From the NCBI RefSeq assembly GCF_001941865.1, contig NZ_CP016162.1, positions 2,108,001 through 2,172,000 of the forward strand: 64,000 bases of DNA, given 5' to 3'. Of the stretch, positions 9,199-18,466 are shown in pieces. Every line of letters starts with the position of its first letter. Within the stretch, counting starts at the first letter, position 1. Below the pieces are notes generated by a model. That model was not told the origin of the DNA and searched no databases. It saw only the letters and a list, made by a program, of their open reading frames with translations. Source of the stretch: Pseudomonas alcaliphila JAB1 (GTDB lineage: Bacteria; Pseudomonadota; Gammaproteobacteria; Pseudomonadales; Pseudomonadaceae). A program made the position numbers and the translations under genes.

Positions 9199-10011
9199 AT
9201 GACCAGCGCCCAGCTCGCCAAGCCCAGCCGCAAGCAACGAGTCCGCACCCTGTGGATTTCCGACGTCCACCTCGGCACGCGCGACTGCCAGGCCGAACAC
9301 CTGGCGGCCTTTCTCAAGCGCCATCACGCTGATCGCATCTATCTGGTGGGCGACATCATCGACGGCTGGAAACTGCGCGGTGGCATCTACTGGCCGCAGG
9401 CGCACACCAACGTCATCCGCCGTCTGCTGACCATGAGCAAGCGCGGCACCGAAGTGATCTACGTCACCGGCAACCATGACGAGTTCCTGCGTCGTTACTC
9501 GAGCCTGCTGCTAGGCAACATCCAGTTGGTCGACGAGGCTGTGCACGTCACGGTCGATGGTCGCCAGTTGTTGGTGATCCACGGCGACCAGTTCGACGTG
9601 ATTACCCGTTACCACCGCTGGCTGGCCTTCCTCGGCGACTCGGCTTACGAATTCACCCTGACCCTCAACCGCTGGCTCAATCACTGGCGCAGCCGCTGGG
9701 GCTACGGCTACTGGTCGCTGTCGGCTTACCTCAAGCACAAGGTCAAGACCGCGGTGAACTTCATCAGCGACTTCGAGGAGGCCATCGCTCACGAGTGCGT
9801 CAAGCGCGGCCTGCAGGGCGTGGTCTGCGGCCATATTCACCATGCCGAGATTCGCCAGGTGAGTGGCGTGGAATACATGAACTGCGGCGACTGGGTCGAA
9901 TCCTGCACAGCGCTGATCGAGCACTGGGATGGGCAGATCGAGCTCTATCGTCTGGCCGAGGCGCAACTGGCCAGCGAGGAGCAGGCTGTCGCCCTCGAGA
10001 CTGGCGCATGA
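9199..10011 (+). CDS. LpxH-like calcineurin-type metallophosphoesterase
   Basis: A 270-residue metallophosphoesterase with the ordered metal motifs SDVHLG (about residue 21), GDIIDGW, GNHDE, VIHGDQFD and CGHIHHAE. It resembles the UDP-2,3-diacylglucosamine diphosphatase superfamily but lacks the exact LpxH context, so the substrate is uncertain. A GGAGG lies seven bases before the ATG at 9199. The gene overlaps the next glycosyltransferase by four bases (ATGA), a pairing common in pseudomonads and suggestive of a shared role in glycolipid or envelope lipid metabolism. That role is inference. Confidence 0.85.
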   Translation: MTSAQLAKPSRKQRVRTLWISDVHLGTRDCQAEHLAAFLKRHHADRIYLVGDIIDGWKLRGGIYWPQAHTNVIRRLLTMSKRGTEVIYVTGNHDEFLRRYSSLLLGNIQLVDEAVHVTVDGRQLLVIHGDQFDVITRYHRWLAFLGDSAYEFTLTLNRWLNHWRSRWGYGYWSLSAYLKHKVKTAVNFISDFEEAIAHECVKRGLQGVVCGHIHHAEIRQVSGVEYMNCGDWVESCTALIEHWDGQIELYRLAEAQLASEEQAVALETGA

Positions 10012-11036
10012 GGATACTGATCGTCTCCGACGCCTGGGCGCCTCAGGTCAATGGTGTGGTCACCAGCCTGGCCGCGCTGGTCGGCGAACTGCGTGGGCTG
10101 GGTCACCAGGTCAAGCTGCTGTCGCCAGCCGATTTCCGCGCTGTGCCCTGTCCGACCTACCCTGAGATTCCGCTGGTGTGGGATCTGTGGCGTGTGGGGC
10201 GAGCAATTCGCGACTTTCGCCCGGACTGCGTGCATCTGGCCACCGAAGGGCCTTTGGGCTGGGCGGCGAGACGTTGGCTGGTCAAGCGTGGGCTGGCGTT
10301 CTCCACGGCGATCCATACGCGCTTCCCGGAGTACGTCAGCACGCGCTGGCCCTGGATTGCACCGCGCTTCGGTTATGCCTTTTTGCGCGCCTTCCATCGC
10401 CCGAGTCAGGCTGTGCTGGTGACCACCGAGCGACTGCGTGAGGAGTTCGCCAGTTGGGCTCTGCGCAGGCTGAAGCTGTGGCGCAAGGGCGTGGATACCC
10501 GGCTGTTTCGGCCGGACGAGGCGCGTTCACGTCCGGTGCGGCCGGTGTTTCTCTACGTCGGACGCATCGCCCCGGAAAAGAACCTGCAAGCCTTTCTCGA
10601 TCTGGATCTACCAGGTGAGAAGCGCGTGGTTGGCGACGGCCCGCAGCGTGAGGCGTTGCAAGGGCAATATCCGCAGGTGCGCTTCGTCGGTTATCGCCAT
10701 GGCCAGGCGTTGGCCGAGGCCTACCAGGATGCTTCGGTGCTGGTTTTCCCTTCGCGTACCGATACCTATGGCCTGGTGATGCTGGAGGCACTGGCTTGCG
10801 GTACGCCGGTGGCTGCGTTTCCCGTGGCCGGGCCACTGGATGTACTGCAACAGGGAATCAGTGGGGTGATGGCCGAGGATCTGCGCGCTGCTTGTCTGGC
10901 TGCGCTGGAGCTGGACCGGGGGCGTTGCGCGGAACTGGCGGCAGCGCAGTCCTGGCGCGCGTCGGCGCTGGAGTTTCTGGCATTGCAGCCGCTGATCGAT
11001 GGCGAGCCGGCGCTGGCTGAGGCACTGGAGGCGTAG
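10008..11036 (+). CDS. GT4-family glycosyltransferase
   Basis: A 342-residue GT-B transferase. The N-terminus RILIVSDAWAPQVNGVVTSL is typical of the GT4 subgroup that includes mannosyl/glucosyl diacylglycerol transferases. The C-terminal half has YVGRIAPEKNLQAFL and the donor-binding FPSRTDTYGLVMLEALACG with its E-x7-E spacing. Translation is coupled to the upstream phosphoesterase by an ATGA overlap, suggesting a shared glycolipid pathway. Donor and acceptor cannot be assigned. Confidence 0.88.
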   Translation: MRILIVSDAWAPQVNGVVTSLAALVGELRGLGHQVKLLSPADFRAVPCPTYPEIPLVWDLWRVGRAIRDFRPDCVHLATEGPLGWAARRWLVKRGLAFSTAIHTRFPEYVSTRWPWIAPRFGYAFLRAFHRPSQAVLVTTERLREEFASWALRRLKLWRKGVDTRLFRPDEARSRPVRPVFLYVGRIAPEKNLQAFLDLDLPGEKRVVGDGPQREALQGQYPQVRFVGYRHGQALAEAYQDASVLVFPSRTDTYGLVMLEALACGTPVAAFPVAGPLDVLQQGISGVMAEDLRAACLAALELDRGRCAELAAAQSWRASALEFLALQPLIDGEPALAEALEA

Positions 11037-11313
11037 GGCGTATTGGCAGTAGGGCGTACCGGGACGCCCTACTGGTTGGATCGCGGGCGTTGCGCGGCGC
11101 TGGTTGAGGCGCAGGGGGCGCAGGGATTATTGGCGGTAGGGCGTACTCGCGAAGCAGTACGCCGTCGGATGTGTGATATACGGAAACGGCGGACTGTTCG
11201 CTTCGCTCCTGAGTCCGCCCTACGAGCTGAAGCCGCTCCCACAAAGGCAGGTTCGGCGCCTGCTTCACCGTAGGAGCGGCTTCAGCCGCGAATGGCACTC
11301 CAAGCGGTTCGCC
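11037..11313. repeat. Cluster of REP-like palindromes
   Basis: The gap holds three copies of a GTAGGGCGTAC-type sequence (from about 11,037, 11,048 and 11,139). It also holds a pair of GAGC(T)GAAGCCGCTCC / GTAGGAGCGGCTTCAGC arms around 11,225-11,293. No ORF with coding character is present. Confidence 0.6.
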
Positions 11314-12702
11314 TCAGAGAATGACCTTGTCGCGCAGCTTTTCGGCCGCTTGGTTGAGCGCCTGGATCACCCGTTCCTTGTCGAAGTTCTGAATGCCATT
11401 GGTGTCCAGGTACATGGAGAAGCCCGGCAGTTCGTGCTCGACGTAGCTGGAGGTGGCGCCCAGGTCGCGGCGGAAGTCCACCACCTGGTAGATCTGCACC
11501 GGGCGGGTGAAGCCCTTGACGGCGATCTGGCCCTTGTCGCGGCACATGATCACGTCCTTGACCAGCGAATAAGTCTCGTGGGAGATCAGGATTTCGCCGG
11601 ATTCGGCGGCGCTTTCCAGGCGGCTGGCAAGGTTCACGTCGCGGCCGATGATGGTGTAGTCCATGCGCGTGTCGGCGCCGAAGTTGCCCACCGTGCAGTA
11701 GCCGGTATTGAGGCCCATGCGAATTTCCAGTGGCTTGGTGATGCCCTGGGCGCGCCACTGCTGGCGTAGCACCTTCATGTGTTTGCGCATGGCGATGGCC
11801 ATGGAAACCGCCGCGACCGCATCCTTCTTGGCGCCGTTGCTGCTCGGGTCGCCGAAGAACACCATGACGCAGTCACCGATGAACTTGTCGATGGTGCCGC
11901 CGTATTTCAGGGTGATCTTCGACATTTCGTTGAGGTAGGTGTTGAGCAGGTCGGTCAGCGCTTCGGCTTCCAGCTCTTCCGACAGCTCGGTGAAACCCTT
12001 GATGTCGGAGAAGAACACCGTGAGCTTCTTGCGCTGAGTCTCCAGGCGCACGCTCTTCTTGCCGGTGAAGATCGATTCCCAGACCTGCGGCGACAGGTAC
12101 TTGGCCAGGTTGCGCGCCAGGCGCGCGGCCTTTTCCTGCTCACGCTTGATCTCGCTGCGCACCTGAGCCAGGCGCAGGCCCTGCTGGTTGACGAAGTAGG
12201 CGGTGATGCAGATGTACAGGGTGGCGAAGAGGATGCTGACCAGCGCCACCAGCGTCGGCGTGTCGGTATTGGGATGAACCCCAACCAGCGCGGCGCACAG
12301 CGCCATGCCGCTGGCGGCCACCAGCAATCCCAGGCCCAGATAGCGCATGCCACCGATCACCAGGGCACTGAAACAGAGAATCAGCAGGAACATCAGGCTG
12401 GGTACGGCGGAGAAACCCAGCAGCACGCAGGATGCGCCGGCGTGCAGGGCATCGAAGAACAGCAGGGCGAGGTCGGTCTGTTGCGGATGGTCGCGCTTGA
12501 AGCGGCGGCTGAGGTTGTGCGCCAGATGAGGGTAGAGCAGGGCGTAGGGCACCATCCACAGAATGTCGTAGGCGAAGTGCCCGACATAGGTGCCTGCGGC
12601 GATGCTGGCGGCCGTGGCGATATAGGCCAGTACGCGCGAATAGTATTCGCGCAACGGCGGCGTCGGTAGCCCGTTGGCACGGCTGGTGATTGCTGGCTTC
12701 AT
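11314..12702 (-). CDS. cyaB: Class III adenylate cyclase, CyaB-type (MASE2 + cyclase)
   Basis: A 462-residue protein. The N-terminal ~190 residues contain about six membrane helices matching the MASE2 sensor domain. The cytoplasmic part carries a class III nucleotidyl cyclase domain with the first metal Asp in FFSDIKGFTEL (near residue 231), the second in FIGDCVMVFFGD, and the Asn/Arg pair in VNLASRLES. The sequence DYTIIGRDVN has Thr at the usual adenine-specifying Asp, as in class IIIb enzymes, some of which respond to bicarbonate. CyaB makes most of the cAMP that acts with Vfr on virulence genes in P. aeruginosa. The ATG at 12,702 is chosen as the usual family start. It is probably downstream in an operon with the HD and DUF962 genes. 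Confidence 0.92.
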   Translation of the reverse strand: MKPAITSRANGLPTPPLREYYSRVLAYIATAASIAAGTYVGHFAYDILWMVPYALLYPHLAHNLSRRFKRDHPQQTDLALLFFDALHAGASCVLLGFSAVPSLMFLLILCFSALVIGGMRYLGLGLLVAASGMALCAALVGVHPNTDTPTLVALVSILFATLYICITAYFVNQQGLRLAQVRSEIKREQEKAARLARNLAKYLSPQVWESIFTGKKSVRLETQRKKLTVFFSDIKGFTELSEELEAEALTDLLNTYLNEMSKITLKYGGTIDKFIGDCVMVFFGDPSSNGAKKDAVAAVSMAIAMRKHMKVLRQQWRAQGITKPLEIRMGLNTGYCTVGNFGADTRMDYTIIGRDVNLASRLESAAESGEILISHETYSLVKDVIMCRDKGQIAVKGFTRPVQIYQVVDFRRDLGATSSYVEHELPGFSMYLDTNGIQNFDKERVIQALNQAAEKLRDKVIL

Positions 12703-12859
12703 CTGCTGGAACTGTCCCTGCTGGATTTCTGGCGTCTCTGCTGGACGCCTGGCTGGTCTGCAAGACCTGAGCCAGAGGCTCGCTGGGCGGGGATCATAAC
12801 CAAGGGGTGGCGGCCAGCCAAGCATGGCCGCCGAACGGTGGCGTAACAGTGGCCAGCGG

Positions 12860-13447
12860 TCAGGCGCCGGTATTTTCCATAGCAGCCAGATAGATGGAGT
12901 TCTTCGGCCGGGCGAACACGCGCTGCAGCATGGGCTCGAAAAAGCTCAGTGGCAGGCTCTCATAGTCAGGGTCGAAGGCGGCCGCGTCGTACTTGGCGCA
13001 GAACTCGATGGTCGCCTGGTACTGGGGGTGATTCTTGAACTGCTCGCGCAGGTGACGATCCATGCCCAGATGATGGAAGAAGTAATAGCCCTGGAAGATG
13101 CCGTGTTTCTCCACCATCCAGTGGTTCTCGGCACTGACGAAGGGCTTGAGGATGGCTGCGGCGATGTCCGGGTGGTTGTAGCTGCCGAGGGTATCGCCGA
13201 TGTCATGCAGCAGCGCGCAGATCACGTATTCCTCGTCGCGGCCGTCGTGATAGGCGCGGGTGGCGGTCTGCAGCGAGTGGGTCAGGCGGTCGACCGGAAA
13301 ACCGCCGAAATCGCCGTCGAGCAGACGCAGGTGATCGAGGATGCGGGCAGGCAGCTGGGCGGCGTAGGCGGCGAAGTCCTGGGCGATGATGGCCCAGTCC
13401 TCGGCCTGGCCGTCTTGCATATGGGTAAAGCGGGCGCGGCTGTTCAT
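12860..13447 (-). CDS. HD-domain protein, possibly MIOX/PhnZ-like oxygenase
   Basis: A 195-residue protein with an HD signature. His57 is followed 24 residues later by His81-Asp82 (LLHDIGD), then His-rich segments at about residues 109-126 (NHWMVEKHG, FFHHLG) and a late Asp near 154-159. The H-x23-HD spacing resembles the mixed-valent diiron oxygenases PhnZ and TmpB as well as true HD phosphohydrolases, so the reaction is uncertain. The start at 13,447 has a GAGAA site. It lies 46 bases after the DUF962 gene and 157 bases before cyaB on the same strand. Confidence 0.75.
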   Translation of the reverse strand: MNSRARFTHMQDGQAEDWAIIAQDFAAYAAQLPARILDHLRLLDGDFGGFPVDRLTHSLQTATRAYHDGRDEEYVICALLHDIGDTLGSYNHPDIAAAILKPFVSAENHWMVEKHGIFQGYYFFHHLGMDRHLREQFKNHPQYQATIEFCAKYDAAAFDPDYESLPLSFFEPMLQRVFARPKNSIYLAAMENTGA

Positions 13448-13493
13448 GGTTTCTCGTTCTTGTTGTTCTGTAGGCAGGCGTGCATCCGTCTCG

Positions 13494-13811
13494 TCAGAAA
13501 CGGATGCGGCCGGTAAAGGCATCCTTGAGCATCACCCAGTCGCCCATGAGGCTGTACAGCGGATAGTCGAAGGTGGCCGGTCGGTTCTTCTCGAAGACGA
13601 AGTGGCCGACCCAGGCGAAGCCATAACCGGCCAGCGGCATGGCCAGCAGCCATAGCCATTGTTGGCTGAGCAGGGCGTAGGCGAGGATCGCCAGCACCAG
13701 CAGGCTGCCGGCATAGTGCAGGCGGCGGCATACGGGGTTGCTGTGTTCCTGCAGGTAATAGGGGTAGAACTCGGCGAAGCTCTGGTAGCGTTCGGTGGTC
13801 TGGGCGGTCAT
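13494..13811 (-). CDS. DUF962 / Mpo1-like membrane protein
   Basis: A 105-residue protein with the DUF962 pattern: FAEFYPYYLQEHSNPVCRRLHYAG, two membrane helices, and GYGFAWVGHFVFEKNRPATF. Yeast Mpo1 of this family is an Fe(II)-dependent dioxygenase that shortens 2-hydroxy fatty acids using conserved histidines, which are present here (H of EHSNP, LHYAG, GHFVFE). AGGAGG precedes the ATG at 13,811. Bacterial function is not established. It is first in the row DUF962-HD-cyaB. Confidence 0.85.
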   Translation of the reverse strand: MTAQTTERYQSFAEFYPYYLQEHSNPVCRRLHYAGSLLVLAILAYALLSQQWLWLLAMPLAGYGFAWVGHFVFEKNRPATFDYPLYSLMGDWVMLKDAFTGRIRF

Positions 13812-13941
13812 GGCGCACCTCCTGTTATTGTCACCTACGAGTCTAGACCTGCTGTCTCCGTGGGCCACTGACTTAAGGTGCCAGTCTAGTATCCTTGCGC
13901 CGCCAACCATGGCCTTGCTGATTGATCACAAGAACAAGACG

Positions 13942-14952
13942 ATGAGCGAAAGAACCACATCCTCCAACTGGGCCTTGGCCATCGTGCAGGCGCTGGAGCT
14001 GGGCGGCGTAGACTGCACCAGCCTGTTCGCCGAACTGGGCATGGATTACGCCGCGCTGAACGACCCCGATGCGCGCTTCCCGCAGGACGGCATGACCCGT
14101 CTGTGGCAGCGCGCCGTGGCGCTGTCGGGCAACCCGGCGATCGGCCTGAACATGGCGCAAGTGGTGCGCCCAGCGTCCTTCCATGTGGTGGGTTATGCAC
14201 TGATGTCCAGCCGCAACCTGCGTGATGGCTTCACCCGTCTGGTGCGCTACCAGCGCATCATCGGTGAGGGCGCGGACCTGAATTTCTTGCCGCAACCCGA
14301 CGGCTATGCGCTGACCCTGGCCATTCATGGCGACCGCCTGCCGCCGGCCAGGCAGAGCGCCGAGGCGTCGCTGGCATACTGCCTGGCCTTTTGCCGCTGG
14401 ATGACCGGCAAGCCCATTCGCCCGCGCGAGATTCGCCTGCAAGGTCCGCCACCTGCCGACCTGGCGCCCTACCAGCAGGTGTTCCAGGCTCCGCTGAAGT
14501 TCAATGCCGAGCATTACGGGTTGATCTTCGAGCGTGCCGATCTGGAAGCGCTCTTGCCCAGTGCCAATGAGGCGCTGGCGCAACTGCATGACCGTTTTGC
14601 CGGCGAATACCTCGCGCGTTTCTGCAGCAGTCGCGTCACCCATCAGGCACGTCAGGTGCTGTGTCGCCTTTTGCCTCAGGGCGAGCCGCGGCGTGAAGTG
14701 GTGGCGCAAACGCTGCACCTGTCGCAGCGTACTCTGCAGCGGCGTCTGCAGGAGGAGGGCACCAGCTACCAGCAACTGCTCGATGACACCCGTCGTGAAC
14801 TGGCCGAGCAGTACCTTGGGCAGGTCGACCTGACCCTGCTGGAGGTCGCCTATCTGCTGGGCTTCGCCGATCCGAGCAACTTCTTCAGGGCGTTTCGCCG
14901 CTGGTTCGGTGAGACGCCTGGTGAGTATCGCAGTCGTCGCGGGCTTGCGTAG
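13942..14952 (+). CDS. AraC-family regulator, OruR-like
   Basis: A 336-residue regulator. It has the N-terminal arabinose-binding-like domain (IGLNMAQVVRPASFHVVGYALM near residue 70) seen in OruR-type regulators, and a C-terminal pair of HTH motifs ending EVAYLLGFADPSNFFRAF. In P. aeruginosa a similar gene lies next to the cyaB cluster, as I recall. The ATG at 13,942 is used. An earlier in-frame ATG at 13,909 is possible, and neither has a strong ribosome binding site. It is divergent from the DUF962 gene. The effector is unknown. Confidence 0.85.
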   Translation: MSERTTSSNWALAIVQALELGGVDCTSLFAELGMDYAALNDPDARFPQDGMTRLWQRAVALSGNPAIGLNMAQVVRPASFHVVGYALMSSRNLRDGFTRLVRYQRIIGEGADLNFLPQPDGYALTLAIHGDRLPPARQSAEASLAYCLAFCRWMTGKPIRPREIRLQGPPPADLAPYQQVFQAPLKFNAEHYGLIFERADLEALLPSANEALAQLHDRFAGEYLARFCSSRVTHQARQVLCRLLPQGEPRREVVAQTLHLSQRTLQRRLQEEGTSYQQLLDDTRRELAEQYLGQVDLTLLEVAYLLGFADPSNFFRAFRRWFGETPGEYRSRRGLA

Positions 14953-14961
14953 CGCGCCTGC

Positions 14962-16416
14962 TCAGTGACGCCAGAAGGCCGGGAACAGCAGCACCAGCAC
15001 GGTCAGGATTTCCAGGCGCCCGAGCAGCATGCCGAAGCTCAGCAGCCACTTGGCCAGATCGGGGATGGTGGCGTAGTTGCCGGCCGGACCGACCATCTCG
15101 CCCATGCCTGGGCCAACGCCTGAGACCATCGCCGCAGCGCCGGTCAGGGCAGTGATCCAGTCCACCCCGCACATCGCCACCGCCAGCGCCAGGGTGGCGA
15201 TGGTGATGGTGTAGAAGAAGGCGAAAGCGAGGATCGAGCGAACGATGTCTTCATCCAGGCGGTGGCGGTTGTATTGCTGCTTGATCACCGCACGGGGGTG
15301 AATGAGCTGCCTGAGGTTGGCCTTGAGCAGAATATAGGCGACCTGGAAGCGGAAGATCTTCAGACCACCGGCGGTGGAGCCGGAGCAGCCGCCGACGAAA
15401 CCCAGGTAGAAGAACATCATGCTGGCGAACGGGCCCCACAGGTGGTAGTCGCCCACGGCAAAGCCGGTGGTGGTCATGATCGAGGTGATGTTCACCGCCA
15501 CCAGGCGCAGCGCATCGAGCCAGTACAGGTCGGTGGTGAGCCATTTCCAGCCCGCCAGCACGAACCAGCTGCCCACCAGCAACAGCAGGAAACCACGCAC
15601 CTGCGCGTCGCGAAACAGTGCGCGGTAGTTGCCGCGCAGGGTGCTGACATAGAGCACGAACGGCAGACTGCCGAGCACCATCACCACGATGGCGACCCAG
15701 TGAATCGCCGGTTCCTGCCATTTGCCCAGTGAAGAGTCGGACGTGGAGAAACCGCCGGTGGCGATCGCCGACATGGCGTGGTTGATCGCATCGAACAGGC
15801 CCATGCCCGCCCACCAGAACGCCAGCACCGCGATTGTGCTCAGGCCGACATAGGCCAGCACCATGTACTTGGCGACCATGTGTGAGCGCGGCATGACCTT
15901 TTCCGAGCGGTCCGACGACTCGGTCTGGAACAGGCGCATGCCCCCGATGCGCAGGATCGGCAAGATCGCCACGGCCATGCCGATGAAGCCGATGCCGCCC
16001 AGCCAGTGCAGCAGTGAACGCCAGATCAGCGTACCCGGCGACATGTCGTCGAGGCCGCTGAATACGGTAGCGCCGGTAGCGGTGATGCCGGACATGCTCT
16101 CGAAGTACGCGTCGGTGATGCTCGCCCGTTCGGCGAAGATGAATGGCAAGGCGGCGAAGATCGACACCATCACCCAGCTCGACACCGTCAGCATGTACAT
16201 GTCGCGGGGGCGCAGTTGCGTTTGTTGGGGCCTGTCCTGAGCGATCATGGCGATACCGGTGAGTGCGGTGATCAGGCTCGACCAGAGAAAGGCATTGATG
16301 CCCTGCGTCTGCTCGAAGATCAACAGGGTGATCACCGGCACCAGCATGCTCAGCGCCAGGGTGACGAGGAAGATGCCGTTGATGAAGGCGAGGATGCGCA
16401 GGCTGGCTAGGGGCAT
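14962..16416 (-). CDS. trkH: TrkH-family potassium transporter, second copy
   Basis: A 484-residue membrane protein with the four-fold pore-repeat design of TrkH/TrkI. Selectivity-filter segments are MSGITATGATVF, MSAIATGGFSTS, ITSIMTTTGFAVGDY and the last repeat SGVGPGMGEMVGP. It imports K+ with the cytosolic regulator TrkA, encoded elsewhere. The start follows the stop of the upstream trkH copy by three bases, so the two are co-transcribed. It is full length and shows no sign of decay. Confidence 0.92.
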   Translation of the reverse strand: MPLASLRILAFINGIFLVTLALSMLVPVITLLIFEQTQGINAFLWSSLITALTGIAMIAQDRPQQTQLRPRDMYMLTVSSWVMVSIFAALPFIFAERASITDAYFESMSGITATGATVFSGLDDMSPGTLIWRSLLHWLGGIGFIGMAVAILPILRIGGMRLFQTESSDRSEKVMPRSHMVAKYMVLAYVGLSTIAVLAFWWAGMGLFDAINHAMSAIATGGFSTSDSSLGKWQEPAIHWVAIVVMVLGSLPFVLYVSTLRGNYRALFRDAQVRGFLLLLVGSWFVLAGWKWLTTDLYWLDALRLVAVNITSIMTTTGFAVGDYHLWGPFASMMFFYLGFVGGCSGSTAGGLKIFRFQVAYILLKANLRQLIHPRAVIKQQYNRHRLDEDIVRSILAFAFFYTITIATLALAVAMCGVDWITALTGAAAMVSGVGPGMGEMVGPAGNYATIPDLAKWLLSFGMLLGRLEILTVLVLLFPAFWRH

Positions 16417-16419
16417 CGG

Positions 16420-17874
16420 TCAGTGTTTCCAGAAACTACGGGTGACCAGCACCAGTACGGTCAGAATTTCCAGGCGGCCGAGCAGCATGCCAGCACTGAG
16501 TAGCCACTTGGCTGAATCCGGCAGGCTGGCGAAGTTGCCGGCCGGGCCGATGATCGGGCCAAGCCCTGGGCCGACGTTGCACACCGCGGTGGCGGCGCCG
16601 GTCAGCGCGGTGACCCAGTCCAGGCCGACCAGGGTCAGGGCCAGGGCCAGCACACCGATGGTGATGGTGAAGAAGAAGGAGAAGGTGATCAGCGAGCGGA
16701 CGATCTCTTCATCCAGGTTGTGGCTGTTGTACTGCTGTTTGATCACCGCGCGCGGGTGCACCAGCTGCATCAGGTTGGCCTTGAGCAGCACGTAGGCGAC
16801 CTGGAAACGGAAGATCTTCAGGCCGCCCGATGTCGAGCCGGAACAGCCGCCGACGAAGGTCAGGTAGAAGAACAGCAGCACGGCGAAACTGCCCCAGGTG
16901 GTGTAGTCGCCGAGGGCGAAGCCGGTAGTGGTGACCACCGAGGTGACGTTCACCGCGACAATGCGAAAGGCATCGAGCCAGGCATAGTCCGAGTTGATCC
17001 ACAACCAGGTGCCGAATACCAGCCAGGTCAGCAGCAGAAAACCGATGAAGCCGCGAACCTGATGGTCCCTGAACAGCGCCTGGCGATTGCCACGGACGAA
17101 GGCGACGTAAAGCATGAATGGCATGCCGCCGAGCAGCATCAGCACGACTGCCGTCCAATGCACGGCTGGTTCTGGCCAATTCGCCAGGGACGCATCGGAG
17201 GTGGAGAAACCGCCTGTGGAAATCGATGCCATGGAGTGGTTGATGGCGTCGAAAGGGCTCATGCCTGCAGCCCAGAAGGCCAGAAACCCGAGCAGGGTCA
17301 GGGCCAGATAAATCAGCAACAAATACTTGGCGGCCATGTGCGAGCGTGGCATGACCTTTTCGCCCCAGTCCGAGGATTCGGTCTGGAACAGGCGCATGCC
17401 ACCCACACGCAGCAGCGGCAAAATGGCGACGGCCATACCGATGAAGCCGATACCGCCGAGCCAATGTAGCATCGAGCGCCAGATCAGAATACCGGGCGAC
17501 ATGTCATCCAGCCCGGTCAATACGGTGGAGCCCGTAGTGGTAATGCCGGACATGGTTTCGAAGATGGCGTCGGTGTAGCTGATATGGGCGATCAGCATCA
17601 TGGGCAGCGCGGCAAAGCTGCAAACCAAGGTCCAGCTCCCGGTCGTCAGCAGGTACATGTCACGCGGGCGTAACTGAGCGTTCTGCGGCCGGCCGGGAAT
17701 AACCAGGGCGAGCCCGGCGATCAGGGTGATCAGGCTGGACCAGAGAAAGGCATTGAGATCTTCAGGCTGCTCGAAGATCAGCAGGGTCAGCATCGGGATG
17801 GCCATGCTGATCGCCAGGGTAATCAGGAATATGCCGATGATGAAACCGATGATGCGCAGCGTCGGCAAGGCCAT
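16420..17874 (-). CDS. trkH: TrkH-family potassium transporter, first copy
   Basis: A 484-residue paralogue of the downstream transporter, with the same length and layout. Filter segments are MSGITTTGSTVLTG, MASISTGGFSTS, VTSVVTTTGFALGDY and CNVGPGLGPIIGP. The two share long identical stretches (for example the PRSHM and FVGGCSGST regions), so they look like a tandem duplication that has since diverged. The start at 17,874 gives the same N-terminus as the paralogue; the frame extends upstream to 17,940 without support. Confidence 0.92.
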   Translation of the reverse strand: MALPTLRIIGFIIGIFLITLAISMAIPMLTLLIFEQPEDLNAFLWSSLITLIAGLALVIPGRPQNAQLRPRDMYLLTTGSWTLVCSFAALPMMLIAHISYTDAIFETMSGITTTGSTVLTGLDDMSPGILIWRSMLHWLGGIGFIGMAVAILPLLRVGGMRLFQTESSDWGEKVMPRSHMAAKYLLLIYLALTLLGFLAFWAAGMSPFDAINHSMASISTGGFSTSDASLANWPEPAVHWTAVVLMLLGGMPFMLYVAFVRGNRQALFRDHQVRGFIGFLLLTWLVFGTWLWINSDYAWLDAFRIVAVNVTSVVTTTGFALGDYTTWGSFAVLLFFYLTFVGGCSGSTSGGLKIFRFQVAYVLLKANLMQLVHPRAVIKQQYNSHNLDEEIVRSLITFSFFFTITIGVLALALTLVGLDWVTALTGAATAVCNVGPGLGPIIGPAGNFASLPDSAKWLLSAGMLLGRLEILTVLVLVTRSFWKH

Positions 17875-18023
17875 GTAGAGGGCTCTGGCGGGTTGGAAAA
17901 TGCGCCATTCTACCTGCGGACGGGCGGCTGTAAACCGCAACGGTGGGGGGCTTTACAAGCGCATCGCCGAGCATAGAATAGCCGCCAGTTGCCGACGTCC
18001 GTCGGTTTCCGAGTTCTCCTCAA

Positions 18024-18395
18024 ATGTCCGAAGCTAATCCCTGCCTCACGTGCGGCGCCTGCTGCGCGTTTTTTCGTGTGTCCTTCTTCTGGGGCGAGTG
18101 CCAATCCGCGGGCGGTAGCGTTCCGGACGAGCAGGTCATCCAGATCAGCCCCCATTACGTCGCCATGCGTGGCACGGAGAGCAAACCGGCACGTTGCACC
18201 CAGCTGTTGGGCGACGTCGGTTGTGGTGTGCGTTGCACCATGTACGAACAGCGCTCGAGTAGCTGCCGCGAGTTCGAAGCGTCATGGGCGAACGGTGAGC
18301 ACAACCCGCGTTGCGACGACGCGCGCAAGGCTTACGGTCTGCCGCCGCTCACTCCGCCGGTGCAACCGGTGATATCGCCCGACCGGGTAGCCTGA
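18024..18395 (+). CDS. YkgJ family cysteine-cluster protein
   Basis: A 123-residue protein with the YkgJ/CxxCxxCC zinc- or iron-chelating signature. CLTCGACC lies at the N-terminus (residues 7-14), RCTQLLGDVGCGVRCTMYEQRSS in the middle (broken here for length), and SCREFEASW after it. Members probably bind a metal through eight conserved cysteines; no reaction is established. It is divergent from the trkH pair. Confidence 0.85.
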   Translation: MSEANPCLTCGACCAFFRVSFFWGECQSAGGSVPDEQVIQISPHYVAMRGTESKPARCTQLLGDVGCGVRCTMYEQRSSSCREFEASWANGEHNPRCDDARKAYGLPPLTPPVQPVISPDRVA

Positions 18396-18466
18396 CGGTA
18401 TCTCAAGCCGCAGGTGAAGCAGGGCATCGCCTGATGCTTATCTGGCAGGATGCCCGAAGCGCCTTT

